From Candidatus Firestoneibacteriota bacterium (lineage in GTDB: Bacteria; Oederibacteriota; D2-FULL-39-29), in assembly GCA_026388015.1 (NCBI GenBank), contig JAPLKO010000063.1, positions 1 to 64,000 of the forward strand: a stretch of 64,000 nucleotides of DNA. The letters are read 5' to 3'. The stretch's first letter is position 1; every line of letters starts with the position of its first letter. Positions 43,423-50,925 of this stretch are shown here, one piece after another. The notes below the pieces were generated by a model, which saw only the letters and a program-made list of their open reading frames with translations, was not told the origin of the DNA and did not search any database. A program made the translations under genes and the position numbers.

Positions 43423-43460
43423 AGATTGCTGCGGGCATGCTCTTGCCCTCGCAATGACGG
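43423..43460. repeat. Palindromic intergenic repeat
   Basis: Outer stem ATTGC (43425-43429) with GCAAT (43451-43455), inner stem GGGCA with TGCCC and a small internal loop. The pattern, TTGC..GGGCA..TGCCC..CGCAATGAC, resembles the common palindromic repeats seen in many metagenomic genomes. Only one copy is evident in this window. Confidence 0.5.
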
Positions 43461-43493
43461 TTTTCAAAAATTTAGCAACTTTAAGGAGGTACT

Positions 43494-43898
43494 TTGGAGA
43501 GATTTGAATTGTATTCGAGTTTGCTTAAGCCGGAGTGGGCGCCGCCTTCCTGGATAATTGGGCCGGTTTGGTCGGTGCTTTATATCGGAATATTTATTAC
43601 CTTTGGTATGGTTTTTGTGAAGACCTGGCAGAAGCAGATACCGTTTGTGGTGGCTCTGCCTTTTATCCTGAATCTACTCTTTAATTTTGCTTTTGGACCG
43701 ATTCAATTCTGGCTCCGGATCAATCTCCTTGCGTCGGTGGATATCCTGCTGGTTCTTTTAACGCTTATCTGGTCAATGGCAGCTATTTTCTCCCGGTATC
43801 CCTGGATAACTTATGCCCAGATACCTTATTTGCTGTGGGTTTCTTTCGCCTCGGTAGTACAGTTGACCATTACGAGGATGAACTGGAGCAGAGGATAG
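43494..43898 (+). CDS. TspO/MBR family protein
   Basis: A 134-residue, five-helix membrane protein of the tryptophan-rich sensory (TspO/benzodiazepine receptor) family, which binds porphyrins and affects stress signalling. The diagnostic start is KPEWAPPSWIIGPVWSVLYIG; later come FAFGPIQFWLR and AQIPYLLWVSFAS, the final helix region. The start is TTG behind AAGGAGGT at 43483-43490. A palindromic repeat precedes it. The gene ends at the edge of a decayed region. Confidence 0.9.
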   Translation: MERFELYSSLLKPEWAPPSWIIGPVWSVLYIGIFITFGMVFVKTWQKQIPFVVALPFILNLLFNFAFGPIQFWLRINLLASVDILLVLLTLIWSMAAIFSRYPWITYAQIPYLLWVSFASVVQLTITRMNWSRG

Positions 43899-43993
43899 CC
43901 GGATGCTTGGAGAGGAGCAAGAGCAGCAGAGGACAGAGGACGAAAATAATAGCGACAGCACTCATTTTATTTGACAGTAAGAATGTATTTGAT

Positions 43994-44378
43994 TTAATCA
44001 CAGCACACCAGGAACAGGAAGAGAAGCAGGCATAGATCATTTAAATAAAAATAGTAAATCGCAATCAGGATTATTTGATGATCCCAATCAAAAGATTTAT
44101 CGGTACCAAGCAATATACCGGCGCCTGCTGATTTTAATTTACGGATTATATCAAACAGTTTTTCCATATATGCCTGCGGATCGGTGAGTCCTGCTTTTTC
44201 AAATACTTTTCTTGATTCCTTCATTATATAGCGCATTGATTACATCACAATCAGAAACCGGCAATGAAAGCTGATTACCAATGGCTTCGATGATGCCATG
44301 TCCGATAAGAACTGATTGATTAGTATCTATATTGTTTCCTTTCATAGATACAATGTTCACATTTTTAATAAGAATCAT
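43994..44378 (-). pseudogene. Decayed amidohydrolase gene
   Basis: Two fragments of an amidohydrolase (imidazolonepropionase-like) appear in different frames: the N-terminal strand ILIKNVNIVSMKGNNIDTNQ and an internal section ending in AGAGILLGTDKS, the GTD metal-site strand. They overlap around 44200-44236 and are out of frame, showing a deletion. After GTD the frame turns to low-complexity hydrophobic sequence and stops. The rest of the metal-binding motifs are missing, so the gene is not functional. It lies immediately downstream of a TetR gene on the same strand, the likely former regulator. Confidence 0.7.
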
Positions 44379-44394
44379 TGAGCGCATTCTCCCA

Positions 44395-44997
44395 TTAATT
44401 TTTCTCATCGGGAGAAGATAACATTTTAGCTCCATCGATGAAAATATTACTTATATAGAACAGTAGAAATTCTTTTTGAAAATTCCTGTCGTTGAGCATT
44501 TTATATCGATAATCAGAGTTTTGTTGATAATAAACGATACCCATATCGATATAATGGAAAATCATATCCCTATTCAAATCACTTTTGATCAGGCAGTCGT
44601 TTATCCCGTTATCGATCAGCATTAGCATAGAAGTTTTGTATGTTTGCAGATAGAGATTATATTCGGTTTCAACATCACGATTGTATTTAACGAGTTCTAT
44701 GCATAAATTAAACTGGCCGCAATTGATAAAGTCACTGAGGACATTTAAGTAATCATAAAGCTTTTTAATTAAAGCATCATCAGATGCTAGGATACTATTT
44801 AACTTGATGATATAGCGGGAAAAGATATGCTTCCCTATTTGCAGGTACAAGGTATCCTTATCTTGAAAATACTTGTATATTGTAACTTTCGATGCATTAG
44901 AAGCTTGAGAAATTTCGTCCATTGTAGTATTTTTAATGCCATCACGAACGAATAATTGAATGATCGCATTTACTATTTTATCTATTTTTTTGTTCAC
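44395..44997 (-). CDS. TetR-family transcriptional regulator
   Basis: A 200-residue repressor-type protein. The N-terminal helix-turn-helix (IVNAIIQLFVRDGIKNTT, MDEISQASNASKVTIYKYFQDKDTLY) is typical of TetR. The C-terminal ligand domain has no recognisable signature. GTG start with GGGAG about 7 bases upstream. The region upstream of its start has a weak TTGACA-like element. The decayed amidohydrolase gene follows directly, so the regulator may be an orphan. Low GC compared with the backbone. Confidence 0.8.
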   Translation of the reverse strand: MNKKIDKIVNAIIQLFVRDGIKNTTMDEISQASNASKVTIYKYFQDKDTLYLQIGKHIFSRYIIKLNSILASDDALIKKLYDYLNVLSDFINCGQFNLCIELVKYNRDVETEYNLYLQTYKTSMLMLIDNGINDCLIKSDLNRDMIFHYIDMGIVYYQQNSDYRYKMLNDRNFQKEFLLFYISNIFIDGAKMLSSPDEKN

Positions 44998-45165
44998 GTT
45001 TGTTCTCCCATCGCTAAAAGTGCAAATGTACTATATGTCAATCGTTTAATAAGAAGCTAGGTGTATCTGCAACGGTCTATATGGCAATAGTATTGACAAC
45101 TAGCCTGTTAGATAGCGGGTTGGAGAATAAGCTATACAAATATAAAGTGATGCTTTAATATTGTA

Positions 45166-45194
45166 TTGACATAAGTGAATTGTTTTGTTACACT
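45166..45194 (+). promoter_or_regulatory. Promoter of the first DUF4143 ATPase, leaderless type
   Basis: TTGACA (45166-45171), 17 bases, TACACT (45189-45194), then six bases to ATG 45201. It rules out the TTG at 45180 as start. Confidence 0.75.
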
Positions 45195-45200
45195 GCTATT

Positions 45201-46397
45201 ATGGAAACCGTATATGTTAAAAGAGAAATAGAAACGCTGCTTATTAAACATTTAAAGTCATTTTCTGTGGTTGCAGTATCAGGCGCAAGGCAGACAGGGA
45301 AAACGACCTTGCTTAGACATTTACTTAAAAAGACCCATGATTTCATCAGCCTCGATGACCTTAATAAAAGGAATCACGCCGTAAAAGACCCAAAAGGATT
45401 TGTGGACAACCTCAAAGAGCATACTGTGATCGACGAGATCCAGTATGCTCCGGAGATCCTTTCCTATATAAAGCTCAGAGTAGACAATAACAGATTGCCC
45501 AGAGGTAATTTTGTCCTTACGGGCTCTCAGCAGTTTCTTATGATGAAAGGTCTTTCTGAGACACTTGCCGGAAGAGTAGGTATTCTCAATTTGCATCCTT
45601 TCAGCGTCAGAGAGATAGAAAAGGAACCAATAAATACAACCAATGTTTTTAAGAAATTCATTTTAAGGAGTTCATATCCTGAACCGCTTGTCTCAAAAGA
45701 TGTGGAGATCCAGTATTGGTATGATAATTATACCAATGCTTATATTGAAAAGGATGTAAGACTCTTGTACAATATTGGCGATGCAGCCGCGTTTACGCTA
45801 TTCCTAAAACTGTTGGCTTTACGCATGGCACAGCCTCTGAACATGTCTACATTGGCTGTTGAAACCGGGGTGAGTGTGCCGACAATAAAAAGTTGGTTGT
45901 CAATAATGGAGGCAGGCAATCTGATATTTTTATTGAACCCGTATCATAGGAATATAAAAAAAAGGCTAGTGAAAAATAAAAAAGTATATTTTTATGATAC
46001 CGCTCTGGCTTTCAGGCTTTGCGGGCTTTCATCAAATGAGCAATTATTCAGCAGTGTGATGTTGGGACAGTTATTCGAGAACTTCTGTATTTCTGAAGCA
46101 AGAAAAGCTATCGTAAATACAGGAGCAGAAGCACAAATGTATTATATAAGAACGAATCTCGGGCTAGAAGTAGATCTTGCAGTAGAAAAAAAAGGAAAAT
46201 TCTCCCTGTATGAAATTAAAGCGACAAAGTCTGTTTCGGAAAGTTTTGGGGGAAATATCTTAGAAGCAGAAAAAAGTATTATTCCTGTCGGCATATGCGA
46301 TAAATGTGCCGTTGTTACTATGAATGATGAATCTGGGTTTATCCCCGGAGGGGTAGAATACTTTGGTATCGGCAAATTTATTGATAGTATAGTTTAA
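45201..46397 (+). CDS. AAA+ ATPase with C-terminal DUF4143 domain
   Basis: A 398-residue putative ATPase common in anaerobes and candidate phyla. Walker A is SGARQTGKTTLLRHLL near residue 28; Walker B is VIDEIQYAPEIL; sensor LTGSQQFLM and the Arg region LAGRVGILNLHPF follow; the C-terminal DUF4143 part has a wHTH-like middle and a nuclease-like ending LEVDLAVEKKG..LYEIKATK (D-x-ExK pattern). Biological role is unknown; such genes are often in mobile regions. The mRNA appears leaderless. A homologue split by an IS element lies 0.6 kb downstream. Confidence 0.85.
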   Translation: METVYVKREIETLLIKHLKSFSVVAVSGARQTGKTTLLRHLLKKTHDFISLDDLNKRNHAVKDPKGFVDNLKEHTVIDEIQYAPEILSYIKLRVDNNRLPRGNFVLTGSQQFLMMKGLSETLAGRVGILNLHPFSVREIEKEPINTTNVFKKFILRSSYPEPLVSKDVEIQYWYDNYTNAYIEKDVRLLYNIGDAAAFTLFLKLLALRMAQPLNMSTLAVETGVSVPTIKSWLSIMEAGNLIFLLNPYHRNIKKRLVKNKKVYFYDTALAFRLCGLSSNEQLFSSVMLGQLFENFCISEARKAIVNTGAEAQMYYIRTNLGLEVDLAVEKKGKFSLYEIKATKSVSESFGGNILEAEKSIIPVGICDKCAVVTMNDESGFIPGGVEYFGIGKFIDSIV

Positions 46398-46443
46398 CAT
46401 TGAACTTGAAATAATCCCTTGTGGGTGTTAGTATAATTCCAGT

Positions 46444-46487
46444 GCGGGCGAAATGGCGACTTAACAGTCGCGAATTACGCCCGTCCA
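46444..46487 (+). other. Mini tRNA-like hairpin with acceptor-type ends
   Basis: GCGGGCG (46444-46450) pairs with CGCCCGT (46478-46484, one G-T) and is followed by CCA. Inside is a 6-bp stem GCGACT/AGTCGC with a TAAC loop. The 5' acceptor strand is that of tRNA-Gly and the 3' strand matches its CGCCCGCTCCA minus one C, but the middle is unrelated. A candidate -10 box lies 6 bases upstream of the first arm. Whether it is transcribed is not known. Confidence 0.5.
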
Positions 46488-46505
46488 ATATGTATATATT
46501 AATGA

Positions 46506-46547
46506 GCGGGCGTAATTCAGCGGTAGAATGCGACCTTCCCAAAGCGT
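46506..46547 (+). pseudogene. tRNA-Gly 5' half, displaced
   Basis: Matches the complete tRNA-Gly(CCC) at 52711 from the acceptor 5' strand through the D arm to CTTCCCAA of the anticodon loop, with a few substitutions (AGCGG for AGTGG, GCGACC for GCCACC), then diverges. No 3' half follows. It cannot fold as a tRNA. Confidence 0.8.
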
Positions 46548-46663
46548 TTAGACCGATAGCTGTTCTCCTTGTATCTTCATGGTTTTTCTGAATCTATAAA
46601 GACTTCTCTCGAAATTACAATTCTCGCATTAGCCCGTATTTGCCCGCATTGGCTCACATGTAA

Positions 46664-46683
46664 GGCAAGAAATTGGCAAGAAA
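46664..46683. repeat. 20-bp direct repeat, left copy
   Basis: GGCAAGAAATTGGCAAGAAA, itself two copies of GGCAAGAAA separated by TT. An identical copy lies at 52625-52644, just before the intact tRNA-Gly. In one frame both copies read ARNWQE. The pair brackets the segment with the DUF4143 gene, IS element and CBS-EIIA gene. Confidence 0.75.
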
Positions 46684-46771
46684 ATATTTTGTGATTAGCG
46701 ACAATTAGATTTCCCTACCCAAAATGATGCCATGGTATTTGTCCCTAAAACCTGAAAAATGTCCCTATAAA

Positions 46772-46814
46772 TGTCCCGAATACAGATGACAAGATTTTCT
46801 GTAAATTCGGGACA
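46772..46814. repeat. Long inverted repeat / stem-loop
   Basis: TGTCCCGAATACAG (46772-46785) and CTGTAAATTCGGGACA (46799-46814) pair with a two-base bulge and a 13-base loop. Neighbouring TGTCCC words recur three times in the preceding 30 bases. It is 130 bases upstream of the second DUF4143 promoter. Purpose unknown. Confidence 0.6.
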
Positions 46815-46947
46815 ATATTTGCATAATGTCGTTATAGTAGCTTGTCAAAGGAAAGTCAACTGTTTATGCTTCTCTGTTAGTAATAATCCTTATTTAATAA
46901 AGCTATTTGAATAAAACTACAAATTGTTCAGTGCTGTGAACAAATTG

Positions 46948-46976
46948 TTGACAAGATGTAAAAATAATTGTATAAT
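46948..46976 (+). promoter_or_regulatory. Full-consensus promoter of the second DUF4143 gene, leaderless type
   Basis: TTGACA (46948-46953), 17 bases, TATAAT (46971-46976), then six bases to ATG 46983. Both boxes match consensus exactly. Confidence 0.8.
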
Positions 46977-46982
46977 TTATCT

Positions 46983-47140
46983 ATGAAAGAATACATTAGA
47001 AAACATCTTTATAATCAACTTGAGAAAAGATTACTTGGGGAAGTAAATCTTATTCAAGCTGTTGTCGGACCCAGGCAAGTAGGAAAAACTACGCTTGTAC
47101 GGCAGATATTGAAAAACTGGAAAGGACCGGGGAACTATGA
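46983..47140 (+). pseudogene. Second DUF4143 AAA+ ATPase, 5' part before the IS insertion
   Basis: The N-terminal 52 codons of a DUF4143-type ATPase with the P-loop GPRQVGKTTLVRQIL. The IS21-family element enters in the codons after GNYD. Removing the element plus one copy of the 6-bp target duplication joins this part in frame to the 3' part, restoring GPGNYDTADDPAITG and a 407-residue protein. As it stands, the gene is broken and translation runs into IS sequence until a stop near 47222. Confidence 0.9.
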
Positions 47141-47262
47141 TGCAAATTCCGACGAATCCGGCCACCTATTCCGTTTGAAAGCGGCACCCTGTTCCGATTT
47201 ATTCCGGCCACTTACATGCTGAAGACTTCCATAGTGTAGCATTTGTCTGTTAAAGATTCAAT

Positions 47263-47994
47263 TTATTGTTGCCTTTTCCGCATGGAGCCTCCTTTCATCT
47301 CAATTGAATGAGAATTATGAAATAATCTGTCGCATACAGCATCGGCGATGGTTGGATCACCTATGAAATCGTGCCATTCCTTGATCGGAAGCTGGCTTGT
47401 TATGATAGTTGAGCCGGTGGTGTATCTATCTTCGACAACTTCCAGAAGGTCTTTCCTGTCCGTATCGTTAAGCGAGTTTATTCCAAAGTCGTCTATTATG
47501 AGCAGGTTTATTTTACAAAGCTTGTTTAGATATTTAAGATAAGTTCCATCACCTCTGGCGGCATGCATATCTCCAAGCATTCTCGGCCACCTAAAGTAAT
47601 ATACGCTGTGACCATTTCTGCAGGCTCTTTGTCCAAAGGCGCAGGCAAGATAACTTTTTCCGATGCCCGTAGGCCCTGTTATCAGAATATTTTGATTTAC
47701 AGTCAGCCATCCTTCGCTTTGAAGAGCCACTAACTTTGCTTTATTTATTCCTCTTGCAGCTCTATAGTCTATCTCCTCAAAGCAGGCTAAGGGAAATTTA
47801 AGTTTTGCTATTTGCAAAAGTCTTGTCTGCCTTTGATTTTTTCTGTAAAGATATTCATCATTAACGAGAAGGGCAAGAAACTCCTCGAAAGAAAGATCTC
47901 TGTGACCGGGCTTGTCTATTTTTTCCTCATAGCTTCTTGCCATGCCGATGAACTTCATTTCATAAAGTTTCTTTATTATTTGATCCGATTTCAT
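47263..47994 (-). CDS. istB: IS21-family helper ATPase IstB
   Basis: A 243-residue DnaC/DnaA-like AAA+ ATPase that stimulates transposition by IstA. Walker A is GPTGIGKSYLACAFG, Walker B LLIIDDFGINSL, sensor region STIITSQLPIKEWHDFIGD and C-terminal ADAVCDRLFHNSHSIEM. The start overlaps the istA stop by ATGA, so it is translationally coupled. Intact. Confidence 0.95.
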   Translation of the reverse strand: MKSDQIIKKLYEMKFIGMARSYEEKIDKPGHRDLSFEEFLALLVNDEYLYRKNQRQTRLLQIAKLKFPLACFEEIDYRAARGINKAKLVALQSEGWLTVNQNILITGPTGIGKSYLACAFGQRACRNGHSVYYFRWPRMLGDMHAARGDGTYLKYLNKLCKINLLIIDDFGINSLNDTDRKDLLEVVEDRYTTGSTIITSQLPIKEWHDFIGDPTIADAVCDRLFHNSHSIEMKGGSMRKRQQ

Positions 47995-49541
47995 TTTGCA
48001 CCTCCAACTAGTTCCAGCGCGTAATAATCTTTACCTCTGATGTTGTCGTGATGTATTTTTTCTTTATCAGCTGTATTCTCTTCAACTAAGTCTAATTTCT
48101 TCTCCAGAATGCGTTTAACGGAGTTGTAAGAGCAGCTGTGGTATGTCAGAGCCCTCTTACAGGCAGAGTTTAGTCTTGGTGCAGAGTAATATTTTTCCAG
48201 TCTAATTATTCCAAGACAGGAATTGTAACCTTGTTGCGGGAAGTTCTTTCTATCCATAAGGACTTTAGCCAGTTCTTTTACTGAGTCACCATAGCGGCCG
48301 GCCCAATCCATTATTCTTTCTGGCGTCCATTCAAGATATTTCTTGTGCCGTTCAGGCATGTGGTTTTTTTCTGTCGTATAACCATTTTTTGTATATCCTC
48401 TTTTATGCAGGCAAATGCTTGTATTTTTGTAATACAGCTCAATCATTTTATCAGTTGCTCTGAGCTCTAATTCCTTACTGGCATGCTCGTAAGGAACGGA
48501 ATACCAATGACTGTCAAAACCCACATGGTAATTTATCCCGGCTTTTACCTTCTTCCATTCGGAATATTCGTAAGGTTTTGAGGGAAGAGGCAGGGCATTG
48601 GGTTTATCCAATTCGAGAAAGAGTTCTTTTCTGCTTTTACCTCTGCTTTTTATTATCTTATTTCTAAGTATTTCAAGCAATTCTAATATTGCTTTGTTAA
48701 TTTCCTCTATGGAAAAGAACTGCCGATGCCTTAACCGTGTAAATATCCAGCGTTTAGCAATTTTAACACCTATTTCGGCGTGAGGTTTATCTTTTGGTTT
48801 TCCGGGTCTTGCGGGCATTACTGCAGTATTGTAGTACTCCGCCCAGGATACATAAGTTCTGTTAAGCTCAGGCTCATATCTGCAGGCTTTAATTACTCCG
48901 GATTTTAGATTATCCGGCACAATTATCTTGGGACAGCAACCGAAATATTCAACTGCTTTTGTATGAGCAGAAATCCAACTGTGTGATTTTTCGTTGGGGA
49001 CACAACAGACGTACATGTCGATGGACGCACCCCAGACAAATACAAAAACCTTAGTCTTAATCTGGTTACCAGTCAGCGGATCTGTATATGAAAGACCTTC
49101 TCCAAAATCCACAAAAGCTTTTTCTCCTGCTTTGTGAATTTGCCTCATACTGTAGGTCCGGGCTTTCAGATATTGGCCAAACCGCTGGCAAAACTGACTA
49201 TACTGATAGCCTTCCGGATGATCTTTTTTATACTCTTCCCACAGAACCATGAAATTCATATTGGGCTTGGATATTTCTTCAGCTAATTCTTTGAAATCCG
49301 GCAGGAGTCTATTACTTTGTTTGTTTTTGGAAGGAAAAAGCTTATTTGTTAATTCCTCGTCGCTCATTGTTTCCGGTAACGGCCACTGCAGACCGCTTTC
49401 TTCAAACCTTTGCAGATATTCTTGGACGGTAGTTCTTCCTACACCACAGGTTGAACCTATTCTCCGTGGCGAAAGCCCAAATTGCTTTCTTAATCTTAAG
49501 ATCTCTCTTAATTGCCTCATGCCTATTCGCTCCTTTGCCAT
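47991..49541 (-). CDS. istA: IS21-family transposase IstA
   Basis: A 516-residue DDE transposase. The N-terminus has a helix-turn-helix (LSPRRIGSTCGVGRTTVQEYL). The catalytic core shows FVDFGEG as first Asp region, IVPDNLKSGV as second Asp and KPHAEIGVKIAKRWI as Glu, typical rve/DDE spacing. AGGAGGACTTAG-type sequence lies upstream of the ATG. Intact, so the element may still be mobile. Confidence 0.95.
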   Translation of the reverse strand: MAKERIGMRQLREILRLRKQFGLSPRRIGSTCGVGRTTVQEYLQRFEESGLQWPLPETMSDEELTNKLFPSKNKQSNRLLPDFKELAEEISKPNMNFMVLWEEYKKDHPEGYQYSQFCQRFGQYLKARTYSMRQIHKAGEKAFVDFGEGLSYTDPLTGNQIKTKVFVFVWGASIDMYVCCVPNEKSHSWISAHTKAVEYFGCCPKIIVPDNLKSGVIKACRYEPELNRTYVSWAEYYNTAVMPARPGKPKDKPHAEIGVKIAKRWIFTRLRHRQFFSIEEINKAILELLEILRNKIIKSRGKSRKELFLELDKPNALPLPSKPYEYSEWKKVKAGINYHVGFDSHWYSVPYEHASKELELRATDKMIELYYKNTSICLHKRGYTKNGYTTEKNHMPERHKKYLEWTPERIMDWAGRYGDSVKELAKVLMDRKNFPQQGYNSCLGIIRLEKYYSAPRLNSACKRALTYHSCSYNSVKRILEKKLDLVEENTADKEKIHHDNIRGKDYYALELVGGAK

Positions 49542-49704
49542 CTAAGTCCTCCTTTAAAAGGTTTAGGACTTATTATGGCTTATTTCTTGGAGTCTTTCAG
49601 CATGTTTACCCTGCCGGAATGCTCCGGAACAGGGTGCCGGAATGGATCGGAATGGGTGGCCGGAATCAATCGTAATCAGGTGCCGGATTGCTCCGGAATT
49701 TGCA

Positions 49705-50776
49705 CTATGATACTGCCGATGATCCTGCTATTACCGGTTCTGCATGGATTGGGATGCAATGGGAAAAAGCAAGGGCTGAATATCTAAAGACCGGTAAAAG
49801 ATATTTATTGATTCTTGATGAGATTCAAAAATTGGAGAATTGGAGTTCTTACATAAAAAAGTATTTTGATGAGGACAGGCGTAAAAACTATGATATAAGA
49901 CCTGTAATTCTTGGTTCCTCGTCTTTGCTCATGCAGAAAGGATTAACGGAAAGCTTGGCTGGAAGGTTTGAACTTCACGGACATTATCAATGGCCTTATT
50001 ATGAATGTAAGGAATGCTTTAATCTTAAACAAGAAGAATATTTATATTTTGGGGGCTATCCCGGGGCATTGATGATAAGAGAGGACGAGGATAGGTGGGT
50101 TTCATATATTAAGGATTCGCTGATTGAAGCAGTTGTCGCAAAAGATATTTTGTTTCTTTCTCAGGTTTCGAAGCCGATATTAATGAGACAGACCTTTGGA
50201 TATTCAGCAGGGCATCCGGCTGAAATTGTAAGCTATCAGAAAATGCTCGGGACTTTGACGGATGCCGGAAACGCAACAACAATAGCAAACTATCTTCATT
50301 TGCTTTCAAACGCTTTTATTGTTACTCCACTGCAGAAATATTCGGCGATGCGGATTGGTCAAAAAGCATCTACTCCTAAAATTCTTGTGCATGATAATGG
50401 AATAGTTAATGCGCTTAAAGGTATAAGCTATATTGATTTTCTGGCGGATAAGGATTACTATGGCAGGCTTTTTGAAAATTCCGTTGGAATAAATCTTTAT
50501 AATGCGGCAAAAAATGTTTCCGGCGATATATTTTACTGGAGAGAAAGAAATTACGAAGTTGACTATGTCGTAAAAGCGCATGGAAAAATATTTGCTGTTG
50601 AAGTAAAGTCCGGCAATTCCGATTTGGATTTTAAAGGTCTTAAGGCTTTTAAAAGAAAATACCCCGAAGCCATTTTAATAGTAATATCAAAAAATGAAAT
50701 ATTAATAGATGGTATAATTTGGTTAAATGCAATAAATTATTTTAATAGCCCGGAAATTCTATTTTCATTAAAGTAA
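49705..50776 (+). pseudogene. Second DUF4143 AAA+ ATPase, 3' part after the IS insertion
   Basis: Begins with the right copy of the target duplication CTATGA and continues in frame with the 5' part once one copy is removed. Walker B is LLILDEIQKLENW, then VILGSSSLLMQKGLTESLAGRFELHG and the DUF4143 region FGGYPGALMI. The C-terminus carries YEVDYVVKAHGKIFAVEVKSG, again a D-x-ExK nuclease-like motif. It lacks its own promoter and ribosome-binding site, so it is probably not translated. Confidence 0.9.
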
Positions 50777-50925
50777 ATAGTTTCAAAAATGAACTCTAAA
50801 AACCATTTGGGAATGTTATCATAATAACAAAATGTTTGCTGTATCACAAAGAACTACTGTAAGAGATTTGCAGTAACTTGTGGACTTAGGGCAAGTAAAA
50901 ATGAAAGGCAAAGGAAAAACATAAT

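Larger units (their letters stand above)
46398..46982. other. Gene-free region with tRNA-Gly relics, repeats and a long inverted repeat
   Basis: This 585-base gap has no gene. It contains a TATAAT at 46432-46437, a 44-nt tRNA-end-like hairpin, a 5' half of tRNA-Gly, one arm of a 20-bp direct repeat, a stem-loop TGTCCCGAATACAG...CTGTAAATTCGGGACA, and the promoter of the second DUF4143 gene. Taken together it reads as the left junction of an inserted segment. The individual items are listed separately. Confidence 0.6.
47141..49704 (-). mobile_element. IS21-family insertion sequence (2,564 bp)
   Basis: The ends are TGCAAATTCCG and its inverse CGGAATTTGCA. The imperfect inverted repeats extend about 90-115 bases inward with several CCGGC-type iterons and shared blocks such as GGCACCCTGTTCCG and ACATGCTGAA, as expected of IS21-type multiple terminal sites. 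It is flanked by the 6-bp direct target repeat CTATGA (47135-47140 and 49705-49710). It carries istA and istB on the minus strand with a four-base overlap. The insertion interrupts a DUF4143 gene and is recent, as the split gene still reads in frame when the element is removed. Confidence 0.93.

Noticed and set aside
49451-49787. Plus-strand frames over the right IS21 end
   Set aside because: They run across the terminal iterons and have no coding features; the real genes are istA and the 3' half of the ATPase.
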